Part shown: positions 1 to 9,555 of the stretch, in pieces
Layout: every line of letters begins with the position of its first letter
Position numbering within the stretch: the stretch's first letter is position 1
Source of the DNA: Fulvia fulva
Lineage: Eukaryota; Ascomycota; Dothideomycetes; Mycosphaerellales; Mycosphaerellaceae
Direction of reading: 5' to 3'
Assembly (NCBI RefSeq): GCF_020509005.1
Contig: NC_063022.1
Location: 1,426,001 to 1,490,000, forward strand
DNA: 64,000 bases
Notes under the pieces: generated by a model
What the model saw: the letters and a program-made list of their open reading frames with translations, nothing else
Told to the model about the DNA's origin: nothing
Databases searched by the model: none
Made by a program: the position numbers and the translations under genes

Positions 1-622
1 GACACTAATCCTAGGCTCTCTAAGCTATATAGTAGCTAAGATAGGAGAAAGGATTTCTAGAAGAGGTTAATCAAAATTGATTCCTAATTTATCGACGAGG
101 ACTATCTATTCGACAGCCCTTATTAAGACGAGCAATCCACTTAAGTAGTAGCGACCCGCCTACGCTAGGGGCGGCGTAATCGTAGTATAAAGAACCCTAA
201 AACTACGGTTCCGTTCCCCTAACGGCCGACCCTAGAGTTACGGAGCTATAGAGGACAACTACCTAATTAGGAAGCGCGACCTCACCCCGAATAGTAGCAA
301 AGGATAGTAACCAACGAGAGCTATAGCCTTACGAACATTTAGTACTAAGAGCTAAGCCGAGGAACAAACTAAGGAAAAACCTAGGATATAAGCTAAGGCC
401 TACTATATAGAAAGTAGAGACTAACGACAAATAATATAGCGTAGACGACCCTAATTTCGGAGGCGGAAAACTTACTAGGGAATAACGAACACCTAGCCCG
501 GGTCTATAAGAACGCTATAGTATAGCTACTAGGAGCGCTAAAAGCGCTATTATACTAAATCCCGAAGACAATCTAATAAGTAATATAGAAGGTAGCCTAG
601 AGACTAACTATATAGGTAATAG
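1..622 (+). pseudogene. RIP-degraded former coding sequence, family unknown
   Basis: No open frame survives, but the plus strand reads as a long protein-like stretch interrupted almost only by TAG/TAA at positions where CAG/CAA (Gln) would be expected, which is the RIP pattern. CA and TG dinucleotides are scarce and TA is very common. The conceptual product is rich in charged residues and Ser. I do not recognise the family; it could be a retroelement gag or a captured host gene. It ends where the tail of LINE copy A begins. Confidence is good that this is decayed coding DNA, low for any identity. Confidence 0.4.
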
Positions 623-3428
623 TAGATAGATAGATTTGTTATTCCCCTATTCTAGGACCCTATTCGGCCTATATAGGTATATATCTATTGTTATATATAA
701 AGGGAAACCCGAATAGGTAAAAACCCTTCCCGCCCCCGACTTCTCCTTATCTAGATTAGCTTTCCCTCTAAACGTGCGTAGTCTATATCACTACCCCGTT
801 AGCCCCCTCTCCTAGCCGGTCTCGTCGCGCTACGCCGTGTCCTCTCTTCCTATACTACTCCTACTAGGCGGTACTGTTCTAGCTAGCCCTTCTCTAGTAT
901 CTAGTTCGTAATACGCCGTAGGTCCTTAACGTTATTAAGAAGTGCCCTAATCGTCCGGTTCCTCGTCTTTACTATCTAATCCCCCCTTCCTAGCGACTAC
1001 CTCGGGTAGACGAGGAGTACGTACTATATATTCTAGGAGTGATAGCCGTAGGGGTAGCTAGTATTCGTATATTCTAGAACCTTCCTCTATAATAGGTACC
1101 CCTAGAGGCCGATATGTTCGCTTCGTAGTTAGGTTACTCTACTACTCTATACCCTCGTAAGGCGGTAGTAGATAAGCTTCGGGGGGTACTTAACCGCGGA
1201 TTTCGTAGCTAACTATTCCTTAGGTTATCCCGCTAGCTAAGGGCGTCTACTATACCCTATAACCTAGTTGTTCTACCTCTCTTTCTATAGCTACTCTATA
1301 AACGATTTCTTACCCTCCTATTATATTACTAGCTATTCGTCTCTTACCCGGTAGTTCGGCTCGTTTCCGGGTCGAATACCCTTATACGCTAGTACGAATT
1401 CGCGGGCCCTTATGACTACACTAGCGATGACCTTCTATACTAGGTACTATGCCAACTTGCCTAAGTAGGAGGTCCGTAGTCTCTAGATATATAGGTCGAT
1501 CGGCGGTATAGCGGTCTCGTACTTAAGTATCCTTATTAGTATCGACTTATATACCCCGGTAACCTTCCTTAGGCATTAGTTTCAGATCTTCGCTAACGGC
1601 GCGACGAGTCCCTTTAATAGGTAGGCCCTCTCGCCTAAGGACTATACTTAGCTACTATAGGTAAGGACTAGCCGTATAATAGCCGTATATAGAAGTCGTA
1701 ACTACTAAAAGTCCGCCCTTTATATAGACGTAGTAAGCCTCTAGTATAATGCTATATTCTGTTTAGCTTTCCGTAATATTACCTATACGTACTTCCTCTA
1801 CCGTAGCGCCGGGTCTACCTATAGTCTAAGGATCCTAAGCTAATTTGCCGGGTTAGTCGTATACCTCTATATCTAGATAGAAGCTTATATATTATAGAAC
1901 CGTAGCCGGCGCGTAAAGTGTATTAGATTGTACTTTTCTAGGGCAAACCGAGCCCTATACCTCCTAGCCTAGTCCTCGTAGATCTTATACTTCTCTTCTA
2001 GTAGCCTATAGTTCTCCCTAGTCGAGGACGACTACGCTAGGATATTCGTATCGTCTACGAAGCCGCTCGTAGCGGTGTTCTAGGATTCTAGGGCTAGGAG
2101 TAGCGTCGCTATAAAGAAGAGGAATAGGATAGGTACTAGCGTTAAGCCTTACGGGATTCTAGTATAGACTACTTGAAATAGGCTTTTATACTAACCGACT
2201 AGGATCGACGTGCTACGGTTTTAGAGGTAGGACCGTACGAAGTTAATAAGCTACTTAGGGAGTCCTTTCGACCTTAGGATATAGAGTAGCCGCGGGTATA
2301 ACACGTAGTCGAAGGCTTCCGATATATCTAGACTAAGTAAGGATACTACCTTGTCCCTATTCCTATACTAGATAGCCTTTACCTAAGAAGTAATAAGTTC
2401 TATCGCGGATAGCGTCGACCGCTATAGGCGCGTACCTATCTAGGTGTCCGGGAGTAGGGAGTGTTCCTCTACCGCCTCGGAGAGTCTCGTTATAACTAGC
2501 TTCTTAAGCGCCTTCCTAAGAGTATTAAGGAGCGTAATTAGGCGGTACGACTTTATCTACGTATAGTCTTCCTTTTACGGCTTACGTAGGACTACTATCC
2601 TCGATTGTTTAAATACCATTAGGTAGTATCCGGTCTATAGGTAGGCGTTAAAGATCGCTACGACTACTAGGGCTAGTTAATCTTTATACTTCTTTAGTAG
2701 TTCGTTTAGGATCCTATCCGGCCGCGGGGCTTTCTTCGCCGGTAACTTCCTAAGTATAGCGGTAACTTCTCCCTCGGACACATTCTATTAGACCGCGATA
2801 CTAGGGGCTAGGGGAGTAGAGCTATTTATGTCGCTTAGATTAGCCTCGACTAGGGGCGGGAAGAACTTACTAGCTAGTAGACGCGCCTTAGCCTCGGGGT
2901 CGCTAACCGGGCTACTAGGCGATTATAGCGCTAGGATAGAGAAGGAGGGGCTCTATATAGGGTCCTATCGGGCCTATTTTGCTAGCTTCTATATCTTCGC
3001 TAGCTCACCGGCGATTTCTTCTACTATAGCCCTCTAGCCGACTACTTTCTCCCTCCGTATTATAGCTTTCTTCTATTAGTATACCTCCCTATATACGTTC
3101 TAGGCCTCCTCGCTATAGCTACTCGTCTATACCCGGCGGGCTCTCCTTACTTCTCTTACTACCGTAGTACACTTCGGCGTCTAGTATAGTTTAGACTATA
3201 TGGTTAGTTATATAAGCGGAACGTAAAGTAAGGTCGCTTTTCTTATTTTGTCTATTAACCCTTAGACTACCTCGTCTATCTCGTCTTTACTATTATATTG
3301 CTACTACGCGATCTAGACTAGCCTCTCGGAGTCGTCGAGGTATACCTAGATATTGGCCTAGTAGGCCTTTCCCTAGTTTAGCTTAGGGGTTCTCGCTAGT
3401 ATATATTATATCTATATTATAATAGAGG
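623..3428 (-). mobile_element. RIP-degraded LINE, copy A (3' part, ORF2)
   Basis: Minus-strand non-LTR retrotransposon remnant. Its 3' end is at the left, marked by a TAGA-type tandem tail (about 623-634), and the end sequence closely matches the end of LINE copy C at 35.2 kb. Around 2045-2075 the minus strand still encodes the reverse-transcriptase core SGFVDDTN, the same motif as in the intact LINE at 3.4-8.3 kb. Many stops replace Gln codons, as expected for RIP. The copy is split at 3428/8305 by insertion of the intact LINE and continues for about 120 bp at 8305-8428. Confidence 0.8.
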
Positions 3429-3445
3429 TCCTGACTAGTATATAG
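3429..3445. repeat. Target-site duplication, left copy (17 bp)
   Basis: The sequence tcctgactagtatatag here is repeated exactly at 8288-8304, flanking the intact LINE. The undisturbed site is present in paralogous LINE copy B at 27,007-27,023 (one G to A difference) and in copy C near 32.43 kb, so the insertion point is confirmed by empty sites within this same window. Confidence 0.92.
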
Positions 3446-3789
3446 ATAGATAGATGATTCATTTACCCGTTATGGTGCCCTCCGGCCCATGCGGGTTTAT
3501 GTCTATATATGTTACTGCATAAGGTAGGAAACCTATTCCTAGGTAAAAACCTCCTCTCCTTCTCTAATAGCTTCCTTGCCATGAGTTCTCAGTTTTCCTT
3601 CCATTAGGGTGCACTAGTGTCATGGTGGTTAGCCTCTGACTACCTTGTCTGCAACCCTAGAGTTGTCCCCCTCTTCCTGCTCTCCTCCTCCTTCTTTCTC
3701 TCCTCAATCCATCTCCCTGTTTCCCTAGTAAGAGAGAACTGCTCCAAAAATCCTTGGTGGATGATCCACCTTGTAATTCTCTGGAGGTC

Positions 3790-6700
3790 TCACTTATTGC
3801 TGATCATGGCTTGGAAGTTTCTGTTCCTTGCCCTTGCCCTCCATTCACCTCTCCCTGTACTCCATTCTTTGCAAACCAGAAGTCTATGTTCGACATTCTG
3901 GGACAGGTAGCCGCATGGGCAACTCTTGTCTTCGATACCTGGGACTTTTCTCTGATGCAGGTATGCCCTGACTCCGATGTGTTCAGAGCGGATTTGTATT
4001 GCTATGCTTGCTTCTGACCTGGTCAGGTCTGAGTACAGTAGGTAGTTGTGGCTACCAAACTGTTGGAGTGCCTTTGGGGTTCCTGGCCTCTGTGGGGTTC
4101 TTGTCCATTCAGTCTTCCAGAGGAGTCCTGCCATCCTTTCAGCTAGAGACTGTTGCTTCTTCCCTTGGCTGGCTGCTGATCCTCTCCCTTGAGCCCTTCT
4201 GTCCTGTTCCTGCTGGGCTAGGTGCAGCTGTTCTGTTAGTTCTTTGAACTTCTGCAGGTCCTGCTGCTTCTGTGGGGCTGGATTGGGTCTTGCTTGTCTG
4301 TGCCTTCTTGTGCACTGGCTCCTGATTTTGTTGACTGCCTTCTGGATTACTAGCTGGGCTGGGTATGCAGACGTCTTTCCTGCATACTGGTATCTCAACC
4401 CTTGAAGGTAGAGCTTGGCTGGTGGGGAGCCAGACTCCATTTCGACCACCCTTGTTGGAGTTGACTTGTATGCTCCAAGCACCTTTTTCAGACAGGAGGC
4501 TTGGGCTCTGCTGATGGGATCTGCAATTCTCTTTGGGATCTTGTCTTGGGCTGACCAGATCTGGGCTCCATATAGCATGGCTGGCTTCACAATGGCCTTG
4601 TACATAACCTTTGCTTTCGCAAATGTGGCTCCCCATGTGGAGGCTGTAAGCCTGTCAATTGATTGCCTGTTGTTGTCTGCTCTTGCCTGTGCTTTCTTGA
4701 CCTGTGGTCCCCAGCTGAGCTTTGGATCCATCCATATTCCTAGCACCCTTAATTCACTTGAGGGTTCTGTTGTGTGTCCCTGAATAGTGATTGGGGCTTG
4801 CATATTGTGTCTGTTTCTGGCTCTACTGAAGTGGATGAGTTGATACTTCTCTGGGGCAAATCTGGCTCCATGTTTCCTGGCCCATTCCTCACATTCCTTG
4901 TGTTTCTTCTGCAAGATTCTGCAGTTCTCTTCTGTGCTGTCTGACCAGGCTAGGATGTTTGTGTCATCTACAAACCCTGAGGCTGATGTGTTTCTGGAGT
5001 TTAGCTTTGCTGGCAGGTCTGCCATAAAGAGGAGAAACAGGATTGGAGACATTGTTGATCCCTGTGGGATTCCTGTCTCTGTAGGCATGCTGTCAGATTT
5101 GTATCTGCCCAGTCTTAGTCTTGTGGTTCTGCCTCTGAGGAAGGACTGGATAAACTGGACTGTCCAGTTGGGGATAGCCTTCTGTTTCAGGATGTGGATC
5201 AGCCTCTGGTGTGAGAAATTGTCAAAGGCTCCTGATATGTCTAGTGAGAGGAGTGTGGCTGCTTTGTTGTTCCCAAAGTGCCATAGGGTCTTGATCTGCT
5301 CTGTGATAAGTTCCACAGCTGTTAGTGTTGATCTTTGTTTCCTGCCTCCCATCTGTTCTTCAGGAAGGATTCCATGTTCTTCAGCTAGGTTTGTCAGCCT
5401 TTCTGCTATGATCTTTTCCAGGAGTTTGCCTAGTGTGTTGAGCAAGGCAATAGGTCTGTATGCCTTTAGCTTTGTGTAGTCCTCTTTCTGTGGTTTTCTC
5501 AAGACCACAGTCAGTGACTCCTTGAAGTGTTTAGGGCAGTGTCCTTGGGCCATGCACTGTGAAAAGATGTTTGACAGTGCAGGGGAGATCTGGTCCTTGC
5601 ATGTCTTGATGAACAAGTTTGGAATCCCATCTGGTCCCGGGGCCTTGTTTCCTGAGAGTGTCTTAATGATGCTCTTGATCTCTCCCTCTCCCACTGTGCA
5701 GGATTGCTCTAGTGGTGTTGGATACACACTGCCCTCCAGATCCTGCAGGTCAGCTTCTACCTGTGTGCCAAAGAAATGTTTCCCCAATGCCTGTGCCTTT
5801 CCTGGGAGAGTGTGTTGGATTACTCCTTCCTGGTCTTCAATGTTTGGAAACTGGGGCAGCATGTTTCTGTCCTGTGTGGGTTGTCTTGCCCACTTTGCTA
5901 GTTTCCACATCTTCTCAGGATTCTGGGTAATGGATCCAACTGTTGACCTCCACTCCAGCATCTTGTCCCTCTTGATCTGGGCCTTCTTGTCTCTGGTTGC
6001 CTGGTTGTATCTGTCCCATGCTTCCTGGGAGTGGCTCTGGGTAAGGGCTCTCCTGGCCTGCCTGGCTGCCTTGACCTTCTCTGAGCATTCCTTTGTCCAG
6101 AATGGCTTCTGGTACAGTGACTGTTTCTTTTCTCTGGTGTGGGCTGCCGCAGTTTCCTGCATTGTTCTAACCAGTTCTGCCACTGCTTGGTCTATGTCTA
6201 AGGCTGTTTCCAGTCTCCTGGTCTCTAGTCCAGCTAGCTTCTGTTCCAGGTCTTGTCTGATCTGTTCCCAGTTGGCTGCCTTCCAGGCCAGCTGAGGTTC
6301 TAGGTCTCCTTCCTGCTGTGTCTGTGTTTCAAACTCCACCTGAATTGGGAGGTGATCTGATGAGGACTCCAAGTCCTGGTTAACCCAGCATCTGGTGACC
6401 TTCTGCTGCAGGTCATGTGATGCAAAGCACAGGTCAATGGTGCTTGAGCTTGCTCTCTGTGACCAGGTAGTTGGGCCCTTTGGGGTAACTAGGTGCATGT
6501 TGTTGCTTTGGGTAGTGGAGAGGAGTCTGTTAGCTAGGAAGTGATGGGCAGGTGCAAAGTCTGATCCCCATGTAGGATGGTGCAAGTTGAAGTCTCCCAG
6601 CACGATGTGTTGGGAGTCACTCTGCAGGATGTCTGGCAGCTGTTGTAGTGTGCCCAGCTGGGTGCTGCTTCTGGAGCTGGGGGGTGGGTTGTATACACTG

Positions 6701-7026
6701 TGGATGTGGATGCTGCCTTGGTTGGTGTTGAGTCTGACTGAGGTGATGTCTCCCCCTTCCTGTTGGATTTGTTCCCAGCTGTCTGTTGCCATCTCTTTGC
6801 TGATGTACATGCATGTTCTAGGGGTGCCTTGTTTGGCTAGGAGTGTGTGATACCTTGGGTCGTTAGCAGTAGATGGTCTGTTAGATTTGCTGTTGATCCA
6901 AGGTTCCTGGACTGCAATAACTAGGTGTTTCTTTGGGTCCAGTGCTTGGAGAAAGCTTCTCTGGGCCTTGTGCTGGCTTTTGTTGACGTTGTACTGGATA
7001 GTGGTAAGATTAGGTGTCTCAATCAT
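3790..7026 (-). CDS. LINE ORF2: endonuclease/reverse transcriptase, 1078 aa
   Basis: The polyprotein nicks target DNA and copies the element RNA by target-primed reverse transcription. The N-terminal third is an APE-like endonuclease: QYNVN near residue 10, AVQEPW near 40, LGDFNLHHPTWG near 140, STIDLCF near 200 and SSDHLP near 222. The reverse transcriptase follows: GPDGIPN near 460, YRPIALLN near 520, LDISGAFDN near 590, GIPQGSTMSP near 650 and the catalytic GFVDD near 685. A C-terminal zinc-knuckle-like motif (CPCG...EHRLLVC) lies near 1045. I see no RNase H domain. The ATG overlaps the ORF1 stop in ATGA (7026-7023). The frame stops at TGA (3790-3792), but an in-frame, protein-like stretch of 49 codons continues to a TAG at 3640-3642, so the annotated stop may be a recent nonsense mutation. 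The start is chosen for the overlap. Confidence 0.93.
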   Translation of the reverse strand: MIETPNLTTIQYNVNKSQHKAQRSFLQALDPKKHLVIAVQEPWINSKSNRPSTANDPRYHTLLAKQGTPRTCMYISKEMATDSWEQIQQEGGDITSVRLNTNQGSIHIHSVYNPPPSSRSSTQLGTLQQLPDILQSDSQHIVLGDFNLHHPTWGSDFAPAHHFLANRLLSTTQSNNMHLVTPKGPTTWSQRASSSTIDLCFASHDLQQKVTRCWVNQDLESSSDHLPIQVEFETQTQQEGDLEPQLAWKAANWEQIRQDLEQKLAGLETRRLETALDIDQAVAELVRTMQETAAAHTREKKQSLYQKPFWTKECSEKVKAARQARRALTQSHSQEAWDRYNQATRDKKAQIKRDKMLEWRSTVGSITQNPEKMWKLAKWARQPTQDRNMLPQFPNIEDQEGVIQHTLPGKAQALGKHFFGTQVEADLQDLEGSVYPTPLEQSCTVGEGEIKSIIKTLSGNKAPGPDGIPNLFIKTCKDQISPALSNIFSQCMAQGHCPKHFKESLTVVLRKPQKEDYTKLKAYRPIALLNTLGKLLEKIIAERLTNLAEEHGILPEEQMGGRKQRSTLTAVELITEQIKTLWHFGNNKAATLLSLDISGAFDNFSHQRLIHILKQKAIPNWTVQFIQSFLRGRTTRLRLGRYKSDSMPTETGIPQGSTMSPILFLLFMADLPAKLNSRNTSASGFVDDTNILAWSDSTEENCRILQKKHKECEEWARKHGARFAPEKYQLIHFSRARNRHNMQAPITIQGHTTEPSSELRVLGIWMDPKLSWGPQVKKAQARADNNRQSIDRLTASTWGATFAKAKVMYKAIVKPAMLYGAQIWSAQDKIPKRIADPISRAQASCLKKVLGAYKSTPTRVVEMESGSPPAKLYLQGLRYQYAGKTSAYPAQLVIQKAVNKIRSQCTRRHRQARPNPAPQKQQDLQKFKELTEQLHLAQQEQDRRAQGRGSAASQGKKQQSLAERMAGLLWKTEWTRTPQRPGTPKALQQFGSHNYLLYSDLTRSEASIAIQIRSEHIGVRAYLHQRKVPGIEDKSCPCGYLSQNVEHRLLVCKEWSTGRGEWRARARNRNFQAMISNK

Positions 7027-8282
7027 GACTCATCCATGCTGGTCTCCTGCTGGTCTTCTCGTGCTTCCTGCTGCTGGCTGCTATTTGGGATTGTGGTAAG
7101 GTTGAGCCTGCTTTGTGCCGGGTCTCTTCCTGCAACCACAATTGATTTTGGTCTACCCATAGCAGGGTGGCCTTGGGCCTGTGTGGTCTCTTCTGTTCTG
7201 CCTCTTTTTAGAGGGTTGTAGACAGTCCTTAGGGGTTCTTGGGTGATTGTCCCTGTCTGGAATCTGATAGGGGTGTTGATCCTGGCTTCTCTTGCCCTCC
7301 TCTTTGCCTCAATCCTAGCTGTGCAGTCTTGGGACCAGGAAGGGTGTTTCTTTCCACAGCATGCACATCTGGCTTCACTCTTTGGGGCTGTGCAATTCTG
7401 TACTTTGTGGCTACCAGCACAGTGGGAACAAGTGTCCTTTTGGCTTGGGCATCTAGTAGAGATATGACCATACTGTTGGCACTTGAAGCATTGCAGTAGT
7501 CTGTGGGTGCTTCTATGGATTTCTGTGTCCATTCTTTCGCATTCCCAGAAGATGCCCTTGTCAAGCACGGTGTTTGCCTGTTCTACAGTGCCTATCCAGA
7601 GCACTAGAGAAGACTCTCTCTTTGTGTCCTTTGTCTTTCTGTTGACCCATGCTGCTTTTGTGATCTGTAGCCCTGGGCATACAGCCTGGTTCTGGTCCTG
7701 CAGCCTCTTAAGGTCTCCTTCAATGTCAAACTTTGTGGTCATCCCATGGGCAATAACCATATTTTGTTGGTGTGAGACCTTAGCCGTCTTGCCTAGTTTG
7801 ACTGTCCACTCCTTCTGTGTCTCTAGCCTCTTCCTGTCTTGCTCCTGTGCTGTGAACAGCTTAAGGACACCTCCCTTCTCTTTCCTGGCTCCAATGATGC
7901 CTTGTATCCCAATCTTCTGTATGATCTCCTTGCCTGACAGGCCCTTAATCTCTTTCTGCTCTTGCTGGTCGGAAATGTAGATCTTGATAGCTGTTTTCTG
8001 GGGGGGAGGGTTTTGGGATGCAATTGCTGCCCAGGTTGGTTGGCTTGGTTTCTGGCCTTCCTGTGTCCTCTTCTTTGCTGCTGCTGCTACTGTCCTGTTA
8101 ATGATCTGTCCTGTTTGGCTCCTTAGTGCCTTTAGCCCTCCAAGGAGCTCCAAAATCATCCCCTTAAGTGCTCTTTCTGGGTGCTCGCCATCTCCTGCCA
8201 TTGCCATTGTTTCTGCCTTCCTGCAGACCTCCTTCCACTCGTTACTCTCCTGCTCCTGGTCGTTTCCTGCGATCGCTATCAT
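7023..8282 (-). CDS. LINE ORF1: gag-like RNA-binding protein, 419 aa
   Basis: Nucleic-acid-binding protein expected to coat element RNA. Three zinc knuckles are visible: residues 265-278 (CX2CX4HX4C), 285-297 (CX2CX3HX4C) and 306-320 (CX2CX3HX6C). A basic Arg/Lys segment follows, then a Gln-rich tail. The N-terminal part is Ala/Lys/Gln-rich and low in complexity. Its TGA overlaps the ORF2 ATG by the sequence ATGA, which suggests coupled termination-reinitiation. The ATG lies 5 bp from the target-site duplication, so the true N-terminus could be missing. Arg codons are mostly AGA/AGG and CpG is sparse, unlike the host genes to the right. Confidence 0.9.
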   Translation of the reverse strand: MIAIAGNDQEQESNEWKEVCRKAETMAMAGDGEHPERALKGMILELLGGLKALRSQTGQIINRTVAAAAKKRTQEGQKPSQPTWAAIASQNPPPQKTAIKIYISDQQEQKEIKGLSGKEIIQKIGIQGIIGARKEKGGVLKLFTAQEQDRKRLETQKEWTVKLGKTAKVSHQQNMVIAHGMTTKFDIEGDLKRLQDQNQAVCPGLQITKAAWVNRKTKDTKRESSLVLWIGTVEQANTVLDKGIFWECERMDTEIHRSTHRLLQCFKCQQYGHISTRCPSQKDTCSHCAGSHKVQNCTAPKSEARCACCGKKHPSWSQDCTARIEAKRRAREARINTPIRFQTGTITQEPLRTVYNPLKRGRTEETTQAQGHPAMGRPKSIVVAGRDPAQSRLNLTTIPNSSQQQEAREDQQETSMDES

Positions 8283-8287
8283 CGTGT

Positions 8288-8304
8288 TCCTGACTAGTAT
8301 ATAG
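8288..8304. repeat. Target-site duplication, right copy (17 bp)
   Basis: Exact second copy of tcctgactagtatatag at the 5' end of the intact LINE; see 3429-3445. The bases that follow (tctaacgacgcctcg) resume LINE copy A, colinear with copies B and C. Confidence 0.92.
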
Positions 8305-8428
8305 TCTAACGACGCCTCGAGTTTATGTTCGATCCTATAGTAGGTTACTATATAGTAGTGGCTATCTAAGATCTAGGAGAGGTCGATCGTGCCTTAGAGT
8401 CCCCCTCTCTTCTAGGTACCTAGGTCCT
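8305..8428 (-). mobile_element. RIP-degraded LINE, copy A (endonuclease piece)
   Basis: Continuation of LINE A beyond the inserted LINE. It is nearly identical to 27,024-27,150 of copy B. The minus strand reads GTIDLS, the conserved endonuclease motif equivalent to STIDL in the intact element. Homology ends abruptly after ccttcggg, so copy A is 5'-truncated here. Confidence 0.8.
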
Positions 8429-9036
8429 TCGGGCAAGGAAGGAATCGTATTTAGTAAGCTAGCTACGAGATAAGGTAATAAGTCTTAACCGCGCTTTCCT
8501 ACTTATCTAGTACTACCGTATAGCCTCGTTTCGAGAGGTTAGCCCGGAGTAAAAGCTTCCCTCTACGCCCTCCCTCCCTATTTACTCCTTAAGCTAATAT
8601 CTACCTCTATAGGCCTAAGCCCTTTAGTGCTCTCTATTAACCGATATACGTATCCGTCCTCTCGGGCTATATAGATAGTATTAGCCGTCGCTACTAGTAT
8701 ATACTACGCCCTAGGTTTTAACGCCCTTCGCGTTACCGTAGCCTATCTCTAGAAAGCGGCCGTCTATACCTCGTAGGTTTGCTCGGGATATATACTACGC
8801 CGGGTAGCGTACTCCTTAAGTTTCTACCTACTAACTAATATAAAGTTCCTTATTACCCTACCCTCGATCCTCCCCGATTATAGAACTAATCTACTTATAT
8901 TATACGTCTTTTCCCCGTCCTAATAGCCGTCTTTTCCTTACTTAGGCTATCGTCTTTTCCTCGTCGTAATCTACTATATTAGACTAGGTACGTTATATAG
9001 CGGGATAGGTAGTACCTTAGGCAAAACCCTCGTTCC
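8429..9036. other. RIP-like sequence without a recognised gene
   Basis: About 600 bp between LINE A and the left gypsy LTR. It has the same TA-rich, CA/TG-poor composition as the rest of the block. I found no open frame, motif or match to another segment of the window. Confidence 0.5.
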
Positions 9037-9555
9037 TATTAGGGCGAGAGCCTAGCCTATAAGATATAAGAGTGAAAGCGAGAATATAGGTACGAAGTGT
9101 AGATATAAAGGGTATAGTATAATTGCTATATAAAACGAAAGACGAAGAAAGTAAGAGAGGCCTAGGGAAGGCCGGATACTTATACGCGACCCTCGCGAGT
9201 ACGTATCCCCGTATTAATAGGGCTAACCCGTACGAAGCCGCGCTTAGTAGCTTTACTCAAAACCTTATTCTAACCTACCCTACGTTCCGAGTCTTCTACG
9301 TGCTTCTTCTAGGGTCTAGCGTAGTCGCGGGTGCTCGCGGGAGTGCCGTTAGTTATATAGCTACGAGCTAAAGTGAATCTATTAAGGTTTAGTAGAGTAG
9401 TGAATTTAGAGGGCTAGGTCCTATAGTAAATATTACGGGGTATATAATTCTTAGCGCTTATATACTAAGCTAGACTTTTACTTCTTAACGACTTCTAAGT
9501 ACTCTAAGGCTCTTCTGTCCCTACCTTCTATATACTCTATAGGGAGACTATAATA
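9037..9555 (-). repeat. Gypsy copy 1, 3' LTR (519 bp)
   Basis: Matches 14,807-15,325 along its full length, with differences mainly C/T or G/A transitions. Both ends read TA instead of TG..CA, consistent with RIP of canonical LTR termini. The internal flank on the minus strand is a purine-rich tract. Confidence 0.9.

Larger units (their letters stand above)
3446..8287 (-). mobile_element. Nearly intact non-LTR retrotransposon (LINE, Tad/I-like), not RIPped
   Basis: A 4842-bp element on the minus strand bounded by a perfect 17-bp target-site duplication. The 3' end (left) carries a short ATCT tandem tail in place of poly(A), as do the older LINE copies A and C. It encodes ORF1 (gag-like, zinc knuckles) and ORF2 (endonuclease and reverse transcriptase). 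The 5' end lies only 5 bp before the ORF1 ATG, so it is either 5'-truncated or has almost no 5' UTR. Unlike everything around it, it is rich in CA/TG and poor in CpG and shows no RIP stops. It inserted into LINE A after A had decayed. The clade assignment rests on layout (EN, RT, terminal CCHC, no RNase H seen) and is tentative. Confidence 0.93.

Noticed and set aside
623..640. Independent TAGA microsatellite
   Set aside because: The same tandem unit ends LINE C and the intact LINE, so it is the element tail.
2828..3037. 69-codon frame with an almost identical twin at 32,835-33,044 on the other strand
   Set aside because: Both are antisense frames of the same part of LINE copies A and C, which are inverted relative to each other; not a gene family.
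3617..8304. Plus-strand open frames opposite the LINE ORFs (for example 5522-6295)
   Set aside because: Antisense of ORF1/ORF2, with Leu/Ser/Cys-rich translations and no domain.
9123..9371. Open frame with a near-identical partner at 14,893-15,162
   Set aside because: They lie in the two gypsy LTRs and owe their similarity to the LTR repeat.
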